Assembly: GCA_937889545.1 (NCBI GenBank)
Contig: CALAOT010000011.1
Location: forward strand, 33,846-97,845
Reading direction: 5' to 3'
Source of the DNA: an uncultured Opitutaceae bacterium
GTDB taxonomy: Bacteria; Verrucomicrobiota; Verrucomicrobiia; Opitutales; Opitutaceae
Length of the DNA stretch: 64,000 nucleotides
Both the position numbers and the translations under genes were made by a program. The notes beneath the pieces are model-generated. The model was not told the DNA's origin and ran no database searches. It was given only the letters and a program-made list of their open reading frames with translations. Below are positions 30,477 through 39,563 of the stretch, piece after piece (within the stretch, counting starts at the first letter, position 1; each line of letters begins with the position of its first letter).

Positions 30477-31663
30477 CCCTCGGAGGCGGGCAGCCCCAAG
30501 AGCCCCGCCAGCCGCTCGCGCAGGGTCTTCATCAGCGGATCCTCGGCGCCGCGCACCCGGTCCTGGTCCACCTCGATCGCGTCGCCGACCGTGACGACGG
30601 ACCGGATCGGCCACACGCGCCGCACCCGGTCGGTCGTGTCCTCCTCGAAGCGCTCCACGGTCTCGAGGATCCGCTCGCGCGTGGGGTTCGCGGAAAGATA
30701 GCCCTGGGGGTAGAAGGCGAGCTGCTGCGCGACGTAGAGCCGGGCGAGCAGCTTCCAGCGCCCCTCGAGCTCGGATTCGGAGAGCTGGCCGGACACCATC
30801 TCCGGAAGCAGCGCCGTGCGCAGCAGCTTCACCCGAGCCACCACGTCGCCCTCGTGCCGGCCCTTGAGCCACTCGTCCTCGATCGGGCACAGGAGGTGGT
30901 CGATGAGGCGGCGGATCCGCTCGTCGAGATTCCCGGCCCGGGACGCCCCCAGGTGCTCGATCTCCTGGAGGGCGAGGAGCGCCACGCCCACCTTGCCGAT
31001 GCGCTCCATGAGCGGCATCCCCCGGTTGGGATGCCAGGACAGCCGGCGCTCAATGTCGGCAAGCATCGGCTCCACCGTCGCGTCCAGGTCGCCGTCGAAA
31101 TGGTGGCGGATGGCGACCGGGTGGATCACCACGCGGCCGGGGGGACTCGCCGCCGCCCGCTGCCTGGCGGCGCTCCGGGCGATCATCGCGGTCCCCTCCA
31201 TCAGGGGATTCAGGCGGTCGTTGTGCCGGGAGATGACGCCCTCCGGGAACAGCACCAGCGGGCGGCGCGCCTCCGCAAGGATCTGGATCGCGCATTTGAG
31301 CGCCTCGCGGTCGAGGCCCTCGCGGTAGATGCTGAAGACGCCGGCGCGGGGAAGCAGGAAGCGCTGCACCGCGCCCTGCATGAAGAGGTGCCAGCTCGCC
31401 ATTACGTGGACGTGGCAGCCTACCGATAGCCCCAGCGCGACCACGACGTAGGCGTCAGCCGGCCGGCAGTGATTCGGCGCGAGCATGACGCCATGGCCGG
31501 CCGAGAGCGAGGCCGCGAGCTTTTCGGCGCCGCGGAATTCGACCGAGGCGATGCCATCGTTCCGGAGCAGCCTGGGGAGGAGGGGTCGGAGGAGCTTCGG
31601 CCAGAGGTTGCCCCGGTGAGGGGCGACGAACTTGTACGGCTTGGCGACGACGATGGCTTGCAT
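30473..31663 (-). CDS. PlsC-like 1-acyl-glycerol-3-phosphate acyltransferase
   Basis: 396 residues. PlsC motifs NHCRPADAYV (HX4D) and LFPEGVISRHNDRL (EGT-like block), with GTAMIARSAA in the usual position. The C-terminal ~200 residues are long and helical for the family and are not recognised. It overlaps the PAP2-like gene by 4 bp and follows the GH27 gene by 15 bp. Ester transfer onto lysophosphatidate or a related glycolipid is likely. Together with the PAP2-like enzyme it could form a two-step branch from lysophosphatidate to diacylglycerol. Confidence 0.82.
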   Translation of the reverse strand: MQAIVVAKPYKFVAPHRGNLWPKLLRPLLPRLLRNDGIASVEFRGAEKLAASLSAGHGVMLAPNHCRPADAYVVVALGLSVGCHVHVMASWHLFMQGAVQRFLLPRAGVFSIYREGLDREALKCAIQILAEARRPLVLFPEGVISRHNDRLNPLMEGTAMIARSAARQRAAASPPGRVVIHPVAIRHHFDGDLDATVEPMLADIERRLSWHPNRGMPLMERIGKVGVALLALQEIEHLGASRAGNLDERIRRLIDHLLCPIEDEWLKGRHEGDVVARVKLLRTALLPEMVSGQLSESELEGRWKLLARLYVAQQLAFYPQGYLSANPTRERILETVERFEEDTTDRVRRVWPIRSVVTVGDAIEVDQDRVRGAEDPLMKTLRERLAGLLGLPASEG

Positions 31664-31678
31664 TCCGGATCTTCTCGC

Positions 31679-33385
31679 CTAGGGCCGCGCCGGCGAAACG
31701 CGGTAGAGGCGGGCCCCGTGCCACTCGATCTCTGGCGAGAATGAGCCGGAGAATTCGCCGAGATCGGCGTGGCTCCAGAGGTCGCGGATGCGGACGTCCC
31801 CGCCGATGCCGAGCCGGCCCAGGTCAAGCGGGACGGCCCGCCCCGCGGCGCCCAGGTCCCCGGCGGTGAAGCCATAGGCGGAGAAGACCAGGGTCTCGCC
31901 CCTTGCGTTCTCGCGGGCGGCGTCGTCCAGCCGTGCCACGCCGCGCAGCGCGGCCGCGCCCACCGGCACGTCCAGGCCGCTTGTCCGCTCCCCGTGGCTA
32001 CCGTACTCGCGGCCGGCGCGGACCTCGTGCCCGTCGCCGTAGACCCAGCGGACGTCGCGGAAGACCGAGGGCCACCAGAAGCGGGGCGACTCATGGTCGT
32101 CGGCCGCGAGCACAACCGTACGAAGGCCGCCCACGGGCACGTCGAACGGCACCGTCTGCCCCGGGGTCCGCATCGACACGGCATCGCTCCGCCAGAGGAG
32201 CCTGGATTCGCCCAGGACCCAGGGGTCGCGGGTGTTGAAGAGCGCCACGTACCTGCCGCGGCCGTCCGGCGTGTCCGCGACCCAGCCGGCCGCGCCGTCC
32301 GGATCGCGGAAGAGCTGCCGGTTGTTGGAGCTAGACTGGTTCACGGCGATGACCTCGTCGTTGGTGAGCAGGGCGAGCGTCGGCCCGTCCATCTTCGCCA
32401 GGTCGGCGCCGATCATCAGCGGCGAGCGGGCGATGCACCAGAGGGTCATCAGCGTCACCTCCTCGCTGTGCGTGAACCAGGTCTTGCGCCCCATCTCGAT
32501 CGTGCCGACCGGGATCATGTCGGCGTCGGGCCAGGCCCCGGGGCGGCGCCAGCGGGACCACCGGTCCAGCCGCTCGAACTGCGCGTCCAGAAGCGACCAG
32601 TGGTCCCAGAAGTCGTCGGAGATGCGCCACATGTTGGCGTGCTCCGCCACGTGCGCCGCGGCGCGGATGTCCGTCTCCCCCGGGGAGAGGCTGAGCACCA
32701 TGGCCCGGCCCGAGCGGTCGATCGCCCGGCGGATCGCCTCGACCTCCGGCTCGTTCCGGATGTACGGCCGCGATAGGTCGTCCACCTTGATGAAGTCGAC
32801 CCCCCATGAGGCGATCAGCCCGAAGACCGAGTCGTAATACTCCTGCGCCCCGGGCTTCGACATGGCGACGCCGTACATGTCCTCGTTCCAGGGGCACACG
32901 TGGGCCCGGTCGGCGATCTCGGGCGCCCGGCGGGCGGTGCCCGCGATCGCCAGGTTCCGCTCGACCGCCTGGCGCGGGATCCCGCGCATGAGGTGGATCC
33001 CGAACTTGAGGCCCTTTCCATGGACGTACGCGGCGAGCGGCCCGAAGCCCCGGCCGCCGGAGGAGCCCGGGAACTTGTTTGGCGCCGGCAGCAGCCGGCC
33101 GAATTCGTCAAGGGTGAGGCTTGCGCCGGCGCGGTAGTCGAAGCCCGTGGCACCCGGCTCGTACCATTGGATGTCGACGACTACATATTGCCATCCGTGC
33201 GGGGCGAGGCGGTCCGCCATGACGTCGGCCTCGGCGCGCGCCTGCGCCTCGGTCAGCGTGGTGGCGAAGCAGTCCCAGCTGTTCCAGCCCATGGGCGGCG
33301 TCTTCGCCCAGTCGTGAAAATCCCCCGCCGCGCCCGCGGCGCAGGCTAGCGCCGCGGAAAGGAGGAGGAGCGCGGGTGCCCTCAC
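31679..33385 (-). CDS. GH27 alpha-galactosidase, secreted
   Basis: 568 residues from GTG 33385, overlapping the preceding gene as GTGA. A signal peptide (LLLLSAALACAAGAAG) is followed by the GH27 opening TPPMGWNSWDCFATTL. YVVVDIQWYEPG and VDFIKVDDLSRPY (catalytic nucleophile Asp region), WRISDDFWDHWS (acid/base region) and MIPVGTIEMGRKTWFTHSEEVTLMTLWCI all match the TIM barrel. A C-terminal ~170 residues carry a beta-sandwich/NPCBM-like carbohydrate module. It probably releases terminal alpha-galactose in the periplasm or outside. It belongs to an operon with oxidoreductase and isomerase genes. Confidence 0.9.
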   Translation of the reverse strand: MRAPALLLLSAALACAAGAAGDFHDWAKTPPMGWNSWDCFATTLTEAQARAEADVMADRLAPHGWQYVVVDIQWYEPGATGFDYRAGASLTLDEFGRLLPAPNKFPGSSGGRGFGPLAAYVHGKGLKFGIHLMRGIPRQAVERNLAIAGTARRAPEIADRAHVCPWNEDMYGVAMSKPGAQEYYDSVFGLIASWGVDFIKVDDLSRPYIRNEPEVEAIRRAIDRSGRAMVLSLSPGETDIRAAAHVAEHANMWRISDDFWDHWSLLDAQFERLDRWSRWRRPGAWPDADMIPVGTIEMGRKTWFTHSEEVTLMTLWCIARSPLMIGADLAKMDGPTLALLTNDEVIAVNQSSSNNRQLFRDPDGAAGWVADTPDGRGRYVALFNTRDPWVLGESRLLWRSDAVSMRTPGQTVPFDVPVGGLRTVVLAADDHESPRFWWPSVFRDVRWVYGDGHEVRAGREYGSHGERTSGLDVPVGAAALRGVARLDDAARENARGETLVFSAYGFTAGDLGAAGRAVPLDLGRLGIGGDVRIRDLWSHADLGEFSGSFSPEIEWHGARLYRVSPARP

Positions 33386-34725
33386 GCCGCCGGCTCCCAG
33401 CCCGGCTCGTAGTCCCGGCGCCAGAGCTTCATCGCCTCCTCGTCATGGAGGACGTGGCCGTCGGCGGGGTTGCAGTCGAGCGCGCGCCCCATTCTTTGGG
33501 CGATGTTCCCCAGCTGGAGCATCGTGACGGTCTTGTGGCCCTCCGCGATGGGCGAGCTCAGCGGCGACCCCGTCCGGATCGCGTCGATGAAGTTCCTCAC
33601 GTGCAGCCGGTCCAGGCGGATGCCGGAGGCGCTGCGGATGTCCGTGCCGTTCCCCTCCGGCTTGTCGGTCAGGGCCTTGACCAGCTTGTTCTTGCTGTCG
33701 AACACGGAGTAGTTGTTCCCCTCGAGGAGAGCCGCCCCGTCGGTCCCGTAGACGCAGACGCCGCGCGAGAGACCCTCGGTCATGAGGCCGTTGCAGCTGC
33801 GCCCTTCCCAGGAGATCGATTTCTCCCCGGCAAAGTCCCAGCCGATCACCTGCGTGTCCGGGGTCTCCCAGTCGTCCCTGAAGCGGAACCGGCCGCCGGT
33901 GGACGTCACCTTCGTGGCGAAGTCCACGCCGAGGGCCCACCGGCAGACGTCGATCTCGTGGGTGCCGTTGTTGCAGGCCTCTCCCGTTCCCCAGTGCCAG
34001 AACCAGTGCCAGTTGTAGTGGATGAGGTTGCTCCGGTAGGGCCGGTGGGGGGCGGGCCCCTGCCACAGCTCGTAGTCGAGGTTGGGCGGAACGGGGACAA
34101 CGGCGCCATGGCCGATGCTCGCGCGGTTGTTGTCGTACCACGCCTTGGCGTAGTACGCCCGGCCGATCACCCCATCGCGGATCTCCCTGATCGCGACCTG
34201 CATGTTGGGGAACGAGCGCCGCTGGTTTCCCATCTGCACCAGGCGCCCGTACCGGGAGATCGCCTTGAGCAGGATCTCGCCCTCCTGCGGGTTGTGGCTG
34301 CAGGGCTTCTCCAGGTAGACGTGCTTGCCCGCCGCCAGCGCCATGATCGCCATCGGCGTGTGCCAGTGGTCGGGCGCCGCGATCGTCACGGCGTCGATGG
34401 ACTTGTCGTCGAGCGCCCTGCGGAAGTCCTTGAGGGCCTTGGGCTGGTCGCGCTGCGCCTTGGCGGCCTGCTTCATCCCCTTCGCGAGCGCCCCGTCCTC
34501 CACGTCGCAGATGTAGACGATCTCGGTGCCGTCAATCCCCCCGATCGCCTCGATATGGTCGAGGCCCCGGCTGTTTGTCCCGATGACGGCCAGCCGCACC
34601 CGGTTGCCCGGGCTCGGCGGCGGCTCCGCCTTCATCCAGGAGGGCAGGGTGGCGGCGAGGCCGAGGCCGAGGCCGGCGGCTGCGCCCGTCTTTATGAATT
34701 CGCGGCGGTCGGATAGCGTGTTCAT
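33382..34725 (-). CDS. Gfo/Idh/MocA-family oxidoreductase, Tat-exported
   Basis: About 447 residues from ATG 34725 (MNTLSDRREFIKTGAAAGLGLGLAATLPSW), a twin-arginine signal (DRREFIK). Rossmann motif VRLAVIGTNSRGLDHIEAIG, then EKPCSHNPQEGEILLKA (catalytic Lys block EKP) and GNQRRSFPNMQ. The second half is the Gfo/Idh/MocA alpha/beta domain (GTHEIDVCRWALGVDFATKVTSTGG). Such exported oxidoreductases act on sugar C3-OH, often with tightly bound NAD(H), and pair with DUF1080 hydrolases. Its start follows the isomerase by 128 bp, and its stop overlaps GH27. Confidence 0.88.
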   Translation of the reverse strand: MNTLSDRREFIKTGAAAGLGLGLAATLPSWMKAEPPPSPGNRVRLAVIGTNSRGLDHIEAIGGIDGTEIVYICDVEDGALAKGMKQAAKAQRDQPKALKDFRRALDDKSIDAVTIAAPDHWHTPMAIMALAAGKHVYLEKPCSHNPQEGEILLKAISRYGRLVQMGNQRRSFPNMQVAIREIRDGVIGRAYYAKAWYDNNRASIGHGAVVPVPPNLDYELWQGPAPHRPYRSNLIHYNWHWFWHWGTGEACNNGTHEIDVCRWALGVDFATKVTSTGGRFRFRDDWETPDTQVIGWDFAGEKSISWEGRSCNGLMTEGLSRGVCVYGTDGAALLEGNNYSVFDSKNKLVKALTDKPEGNGTDIRSASGIRLDRLHVRNFIDAIRTGSPLSSPIAEGHKTVTMLQLGNIAQRMGRALDCNPADGHVLHDEEAMKLWRRDYEPGWEPAA

Positions 34726-34853
34726 TGGATAGGGGATTCTCAAACGCCTGGTTTCCGCGGCGGCGCGGGATGGATGGATGCGTGGGCGGCGGGATGGGTT
34801 TCGGATCTGGAGGAATCGGCCGGAGGCGTCGGTTCGCGGGCGCGGCCTGCGCC

Positions 34854-35765
34854 TCAGGCGGGAGGTTGTCCCGGCGCAAGCGCGGCAAGCATTCCGCGCA
34901 TGTACCCGAACGACTGGGCTATGCCTGGGATGGGGTCCGCCGCCTCCTGCTCGTCCTCAAGCCCGACCTGGTACCGGAAGCCGACCTGGATCAGGGCCGC
35001 CAGGATGGACCTGATATCCAGCCGCCCGAACCCCAGGCCGACGGGCTTGTCCACCTTGTCGCCTGCTCCCGCGAGCGTGTCCTTTATGTGGACGTCGTAC
35101 AGGCGGCCGCGGCACTTCAGGATCGCCTCGACCGGATCGGTCCCGGCCCGGGCCGAGTGGCCAACGTCAATGCAGAGGCCCAGGCGCTCGTCATAGGGCT
35201 GCACGGTGTTCCAGACGTCGAAAGGCGACGGGAACACCTTGTCCTCCGGGCCGTGGTTGTGGAACGCGAGCTTCATGTCGTATTCCCGGACGAATCGCTC
35301 GGTGAGGAGGAGCGTGTCCCTGTCGGGCGGCTCCTTGTAGCTCGCCGCCATCGTCGACAGCCCCGCGGCGCGCCCGCATTCGAACGCCCTGCGCATGTCT
35401 CCCTCCCTACTGGTCAGCGTCACCACGCCCGTGCTCGCGATCGCGATCCCCGCGTTCCTGAACTTCTGGGCCGCGTCCCGGCACACGTCCGGGGTGCTGA
35501 GCAGGATCGGCACGTGCACCCTGAACACCGATATGGACTTGATCTGCAGGGCCTGCATCGCGGCGACGGCAGCGTCGGTCGGCAGCTTCCTCAGCGAATA
35601 GCCCGCGAGCCCCAGGTTGAGGCGCGGCCCGGCGGGCGGCCCGGAGGCCGGGTCCCCGCCGCCCTCGGCCCCGAGACTCCTTGCGGCCCCCATCATCGGC
35701 AGGAGGAGCCCCGCCAGGGCGGTCCTTGCGATGGCTTCACGCCGGGTGACGAATTTCTGCTCCAT
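34854..35765 (-). CDS. Sugar phosphate isomerase/epimerase (AP endonuclease 2-type TIM barrel), exported
   Basis: About 303 residues from ATG 35765 (MEQKFVTRREAIARTALAGLLLPMMGAARS), a Tat-type signal (TRREAI). TIM-barrel blocks: LNLGLAGYSLRKLPTDAAVAAM, the GVVTLTSREGD strand, YDMKLAFHNHGPEDKVF (metal-binding His), LGLCIDVGHSARAGTDPVEAI and VHIKDTLAG. This matches the xylose-isomerase-like AP2 barrel group often paired with Gfo/Idh/MocA oxidoreductases. It is the first gene of the operon and could epimerise a keto-sugar. The substrate is unknown. Confidence 0.85.
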   Translation of the reverse strand: MEQKFVTRREAIARTALAGLLLPMMGAARSLGAEGGGDPASGPPAGPRLNLGLAGYSLRKLPTDAAVAAMQALQIKSISVFRVHVPILLSTPDVCRDAAQKFRNAGIAIASTGVVTLTSREGDMRRAFECGRAAGLSTMAASYKEPPDRDTLLLTERFVREYDMKLAFHNHGPEDKVFPSPFDVWNTVQPYDERLGLCIDVGHSARAGTDPVEAILKCRGRLYDVHIKDTLAGAGDKVDKPVGLGFGRLDIRSILAALIQVGFRYQVGLEDEQEAADPIPGIAQSFGYMRGMLAALAPGQPPA

Positions 35766-35917
35766 GGGTTTGGAATCAATGCGCGGGTGTTGCAGTGGCG
35801 TTCCCGGGGCGGGTCCGCCCTCTATGGCCCTGACGCTTCGCACAATGCAGCCTTGCCCGGCCGTTGTCCAGAGCGGGAAGGCTTGCGGGGCCGGCCGGAT
35901 GCGGCAGTTTCGGCGGG

Positions 35918-36859
35918 ATGTCTCCCGCGCGCGCCCTCTGCGTGGCCACGGTGCTGGCGTCGGGCCTTGCACCAGGCGTCGCCTTGGGCTGCGCCTGCGG
36001 CTGCGGCATCTACGAGGTGGGCACGAGCGCGATGTTCCCCGACGGCTCAGGCGTCATGGCGTTCCTCGACTACGACTACCAGGACCAGAACCGCAATTGG
36101 AGCGGGAGCTCGGAGGCCCCCGCCGCGGACAACGGGGACAAGGACACAAGGACCGGCTGGCTCACGCTCGGGTACCAGGACATGTTCAGCCGCGCCTGGG
36201 GAATCCGGGTCGAGCTGCCCTATGAGAGGCGGCACCTCGAGACGACCGGCGGCGCCTCCGGGGACGAGATCGTCCCGCTGGATTTCAGCGGCGCCGGCGA
36301 CATCCGGGTCCAGGGCATCTACACCGGGCTTTCACCGGACATGTCCAGCGGCCTCACGTTCGGCCTCAAGCTGCCGACGGGCAGCACCAGGAACAACGAC
36401 TCGTACGGGGACGTCGACCGCGACAGCCAGATCGGCAGCGGGAGCACCGACATCCTGCTGGGCGGCTACCGCCGCTTCAACATGGCGACCGACTACGGCT
36501 GGTCCGGGTTCCTGCAGGGGCTGCTGGACGTCCCGGTGCTGACCCAGGCCCGGTACCGGCCCGGGACGGAATTCGACGCGGCCGTCGGGATCTACTACAA
36601 CGGCTGGTCGGTCGGCCCGGCGCTCGTCTCCCCCATGGCGCAGGCGAAGGTCTCCATCCGCGCAAGCGACACGGGCGCCAATGCCTCCAATCCCGTGGCC
36701 TCGGGCTTCGAGCGCCTGATCCTCTCGCCGGGAATCGAGGTCAACATGCACCCGTTCACGGTGTACTCGGACGTCGAGCTGCCCGTCTACCAGAGATTCA
36801 CGGGCAACCAGCTGGCGGCGTCGGTGCTCTTCCGCCTGGAGGTCGGCTACATGTTCTAG
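35918..36859 (+). CDS. Outer-membrane beta-barrel-like protein with Cys-rich N-terminus
   Basis: 313 residues from ATG 35918. A signal peptide (ARALCVATVLASGLAPGVALG) is followed by GCACGCGIYEVGTSAMFP, so the mature N-terminus carries three closely spaced cysteines. Alternating aromatic/small beta strands follow: VMAFLDYDYQDQNRNW, WGIRVELPYERRHL, LTFGLKLPTGS, TDILLGGYRRF and an end in FRLEVGYMF, a typical barrel terminus (final Phe). The Cys cluster suggests metal binding or disulfides. A divergent promoter is shared with the isomerase operon. No family name is given. Confidence 0.72.
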   Translation: MSPARALCVATVLASGLAPGVALGCACGCGIYEVGTSAMFPDGSGVMAFLDYDYQDQNRNWSGSSEAPAADNGDKDTRTGWLTLGYQDMFSRAWGIRVELPYERRHLETTGGASGDEIVPLDFSGAGDIRVQGIYTGLSPDMSSGLTFGLKLPTGSTRNNDSYGDVDRDSQIGSGSTDILLGGYRRFNMATDYGWSGFLQGLLDVPVLTQARYRPGTEFDAAVGIYYNGWSVGPALVSPMAQAKVSIRASDTGANASNPVASGFERLILSPGIEVNMHPFTVYSDVELPVYQRFTGNQLAASVLFRLEVGYMF

Positions 36860-36865
36860 GCGCCA

Positions 36866-36882
36866 GGGGCGGCCTCCGCCCC
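36866..36882. terminator. Hairpin between convergent genes
   Basis: GGGGCGG-CCT-CCGCCCC: a perfect 7-bp stem with a 3-nt loop between the convergent barrel and DUF1080 genes. No T-run follows, so it may act in both directions or need another factor. Confidence 0.5.
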
Positions 36883-36900
36883 CGGCATCAATTCCGCGGC

Positions 36901-37917
<1,017 letters not shown>

Positions 37918-38034
37918 GGGGGGGTATGGGCCCATCCTGGGCCGTCGCGGCCGGGATGTCCATTTGGATCCCGCGATCGGGCGCCGCACCTCGCCGGTCT
38001 TGCGAACGGGCCCGGCACGCTCTACCCTGACGGG

Positions 38035-38412
38035 ATGGTCAAGAAACTCCTCCACACGCGGATGCGCGTGAACGATCTGGCTCGCACCGTGAAATTCTAC
38101 GAGGACGCCCTGGGCCTGAAGGTCGGCCGCAGGCACACGTCGCCGAGGGGCGCGCAGCTCGTCTTCCTGCGCACGCCCAACAGCGACGAGGAGATCGAGC
38201 TCTGCCACCTGCCGGGCAGCCCCGCGGTGCAGGTGCAGCCCGACCTCATGCACCTCGCGTTCGAGGTCGAGGACATGGCCGCGTTCGTGGCGAAGCTCGG
38301 GAAGAAGGGCTACAAGCTGAGCGACGGTCCGACGCGGACCGGGTCGGGCTCGATCATCGGCTTCATCGACGCCCCCGAGGGCTACGAGGTCGAGCTGATC
38401 CAGCGGGGCTAG
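38035..38412 (+). CDS. VOC/glyoxalase-fold protein (GloA-like)
   Basis: 125 residues, the length of lactoylglutathione lyases. It opens KLLHTRMRVNDLARTVKFYEDALGLKV and contains EIELCHLPGS, LMHLAFEVEDMAAFV and a final DAPEGYEVELIQR with the metal-ligand Glu. Metal ligands His/Glu are at the expected places (H in LLHTRM, E in IELC, H in MHLAF, E in YEVEL). Methylglyoxal detoxification is the likely role; other VOC functions remain possible. It converges on and overlaps the next gene by 4 bp. Confidence 0.82.
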   Translation: MVKKLLHTRMRVNDLARTVKFYEDALGLKVGRRHTSPRGAQLVFLRTPNSDEEIELCHLPGSPAVQVQPDLMHLAFEVEDMAAFVAKLGKKGYKLSDGPTRTGSGSIIGFIDAPEGYEVELIQRG

Positions 38413-39026
38413 GCCGCCGGGGCAGGGGCGAAGCCGCCCCGCCTCTCCTTCCAGAGGTCGAGGTCGAAGCGGGCCCAGTCGACGGCGGGGGCGCCGGCCT
38501 TCCCGTGGCGCCGGGCCGCAACCATCCCGAAGTAGACGGTCTCCCAGAAGCGGTAGGCGCGGGGGTCCTGCGGGGACTGGCGCGGCACGGCGGCAAGGCG
38601 CGGTCGGGCGGGATCCCAGTGGTCCCGCATCCAGCCGAGGACGTGCGTGTCCAGGACTCCGTGCATCTCGTCCGGGCGCGAATGCAGGGCGAAGAATTTC
38701 GCGGTCTTTATCCCGATCCCGGGGAACCGGGTCAGGTCCTCCCAGGCGCACCTGCGCAGGTCCGCGCCCGAGCGCGACAGCTCGCGGAAGCTCCGGCCGA
38801 GCAGCGCGTACTTTCCGAGGCGCGACTCCCTGAGCCGCGCGCCAAGCGTGCCGTCCCGGTCGCAGGCGCGGATGAAGGCGAAGGGCCTGCGTCCCCCGAG
38901 GAACCGGTCGAGCTTGCGCGCCTGCTGGTCCGCGTTCTTGCCGGCCACCACCACGCAGAAAAGCAGGAACTCCTCCAGCTCGGCCGCCGTCCGCGCCGTG
39001 TCCGTAACGTTGCTCGGGTCGATCAT
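38409..39026 (-). CDS. HhH DNA glycosylase-like protein
   Basis: 205 residues from ATG 39026. It has FRELSRSG..LRRCAWEDLTRFPGIGIKTAKFFALHSRP, an HhH motif (PGIGIKTAKFF) followed by GVLDTHVLGWMRD, with the Asp where HhH-GPD glycosylases keep the catalytic Asp. K in GIKTA could be the Lys nucleophile as in Nth/OGG-type enzymes, though its register should be checked. The [4Fe-4S] Cys cluster of Nth is absent. It resembles the small archaeal AGOG/OGG2-type or 'thermostable 8-oxoguanine glycosylase' proteins. DNA base repair is inferred. Confidence 0.65.
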   Translation of the reverse strand: MIDPSNVTDTARTAAELEEFLLFCVVVAGKNADQQARKLDRFLGGRRPFAFIRACDRDGTLGARLRESRLGKYALLGRSFRELSRSGADLRRCAWEDLTRFPGIGIKTAKFFALHSRPDEMHGVLDTHVLGWMRDHWDPARPRLAAVPRQSPQDPRAYRFWETVYFGMVAARRHGKAGAPAVDWARFDLDLWKERRGGFAPAPAA

Positions 39027-39043
39027 CGGGCCACGGCGCCCGG

Positions 39044-39517
39044 TCAGCGGCCCGGTTTCTCCCAGAGGAAGCTCGTCTTCCTCGCGAGCACCCTGCCGTC
39101 GGGGGATTGCAGCTCGACCTCCCACGCGACGGGCTGGACGTGCTCGCCCGCCCAGTCCTTGCCGGTGAGGCCTATCCCGAAGACCCAGCTGCCTGCCCGG
39201 ACGTCGGCTGGAAACGTGAAGACCTTGGTCTCCGTGGCATCGGGGGTGACCACGCGGACGAAGAAGACCGCCCCGCGCACCGGGGCCCCGGGATTCTCGA
39301 CGCGGACGAGGAAGTAGAGGCCGGTGCGCTCGTCCGGCTGGCTGCGCAGCATCACCCATTTCCCGGTCAGCTCGCGCGCCGTGCGGTACTCGTACAGGCT
39401 CTGGAACGAATCGGCCTTGCGCCACTGGAGCCACACCCGCGTGAAGCTCAGGTCGGCGGCCGGGGCGCGCGCGCAGAGGACGGCGAGCAGGCAGAACGAG
39501 GCGAGGAGGGACCGCAT
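39044..39517 (-). CDS. Small secreted protein, unknown
   Basis: 157 residues from ATG 39517 with a signal peptide (SLLASFCLLAVLCARAPAADL). The mature part is beta-rich (LSFTRVWLQWRKADSF...YFLVRVENPGAPVRGAVFFVRVVTP...WEVELQSPDGRVLARKTSFLW), like a single immunoglobulin-type domain. No family is recognised. It lies between the OppA-like lipoprotein (47 bp) and the glycosylase (18 bp), all on the minus strand. Confidence 0.6.
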   Translation of the reverse strand: MRSLLASFCLLAVLCARAPAADLSFTRVWLQWRKADSFQSLYEYRTARELTGKWVMLRSQPDERTGLYFLVRVENPGAPVRGAVFFVRVVTPDATETKVFTFPADVRAGSWVFGIGLTGKDWAGEHVQPVAWEVELQSPDGRVLARKTSFLWEKPGR

Positions 39518-39563
39518 CTGCCCCCAAGGTAGCCGCAGGACGCGCCCGCGACAATCCGATACC

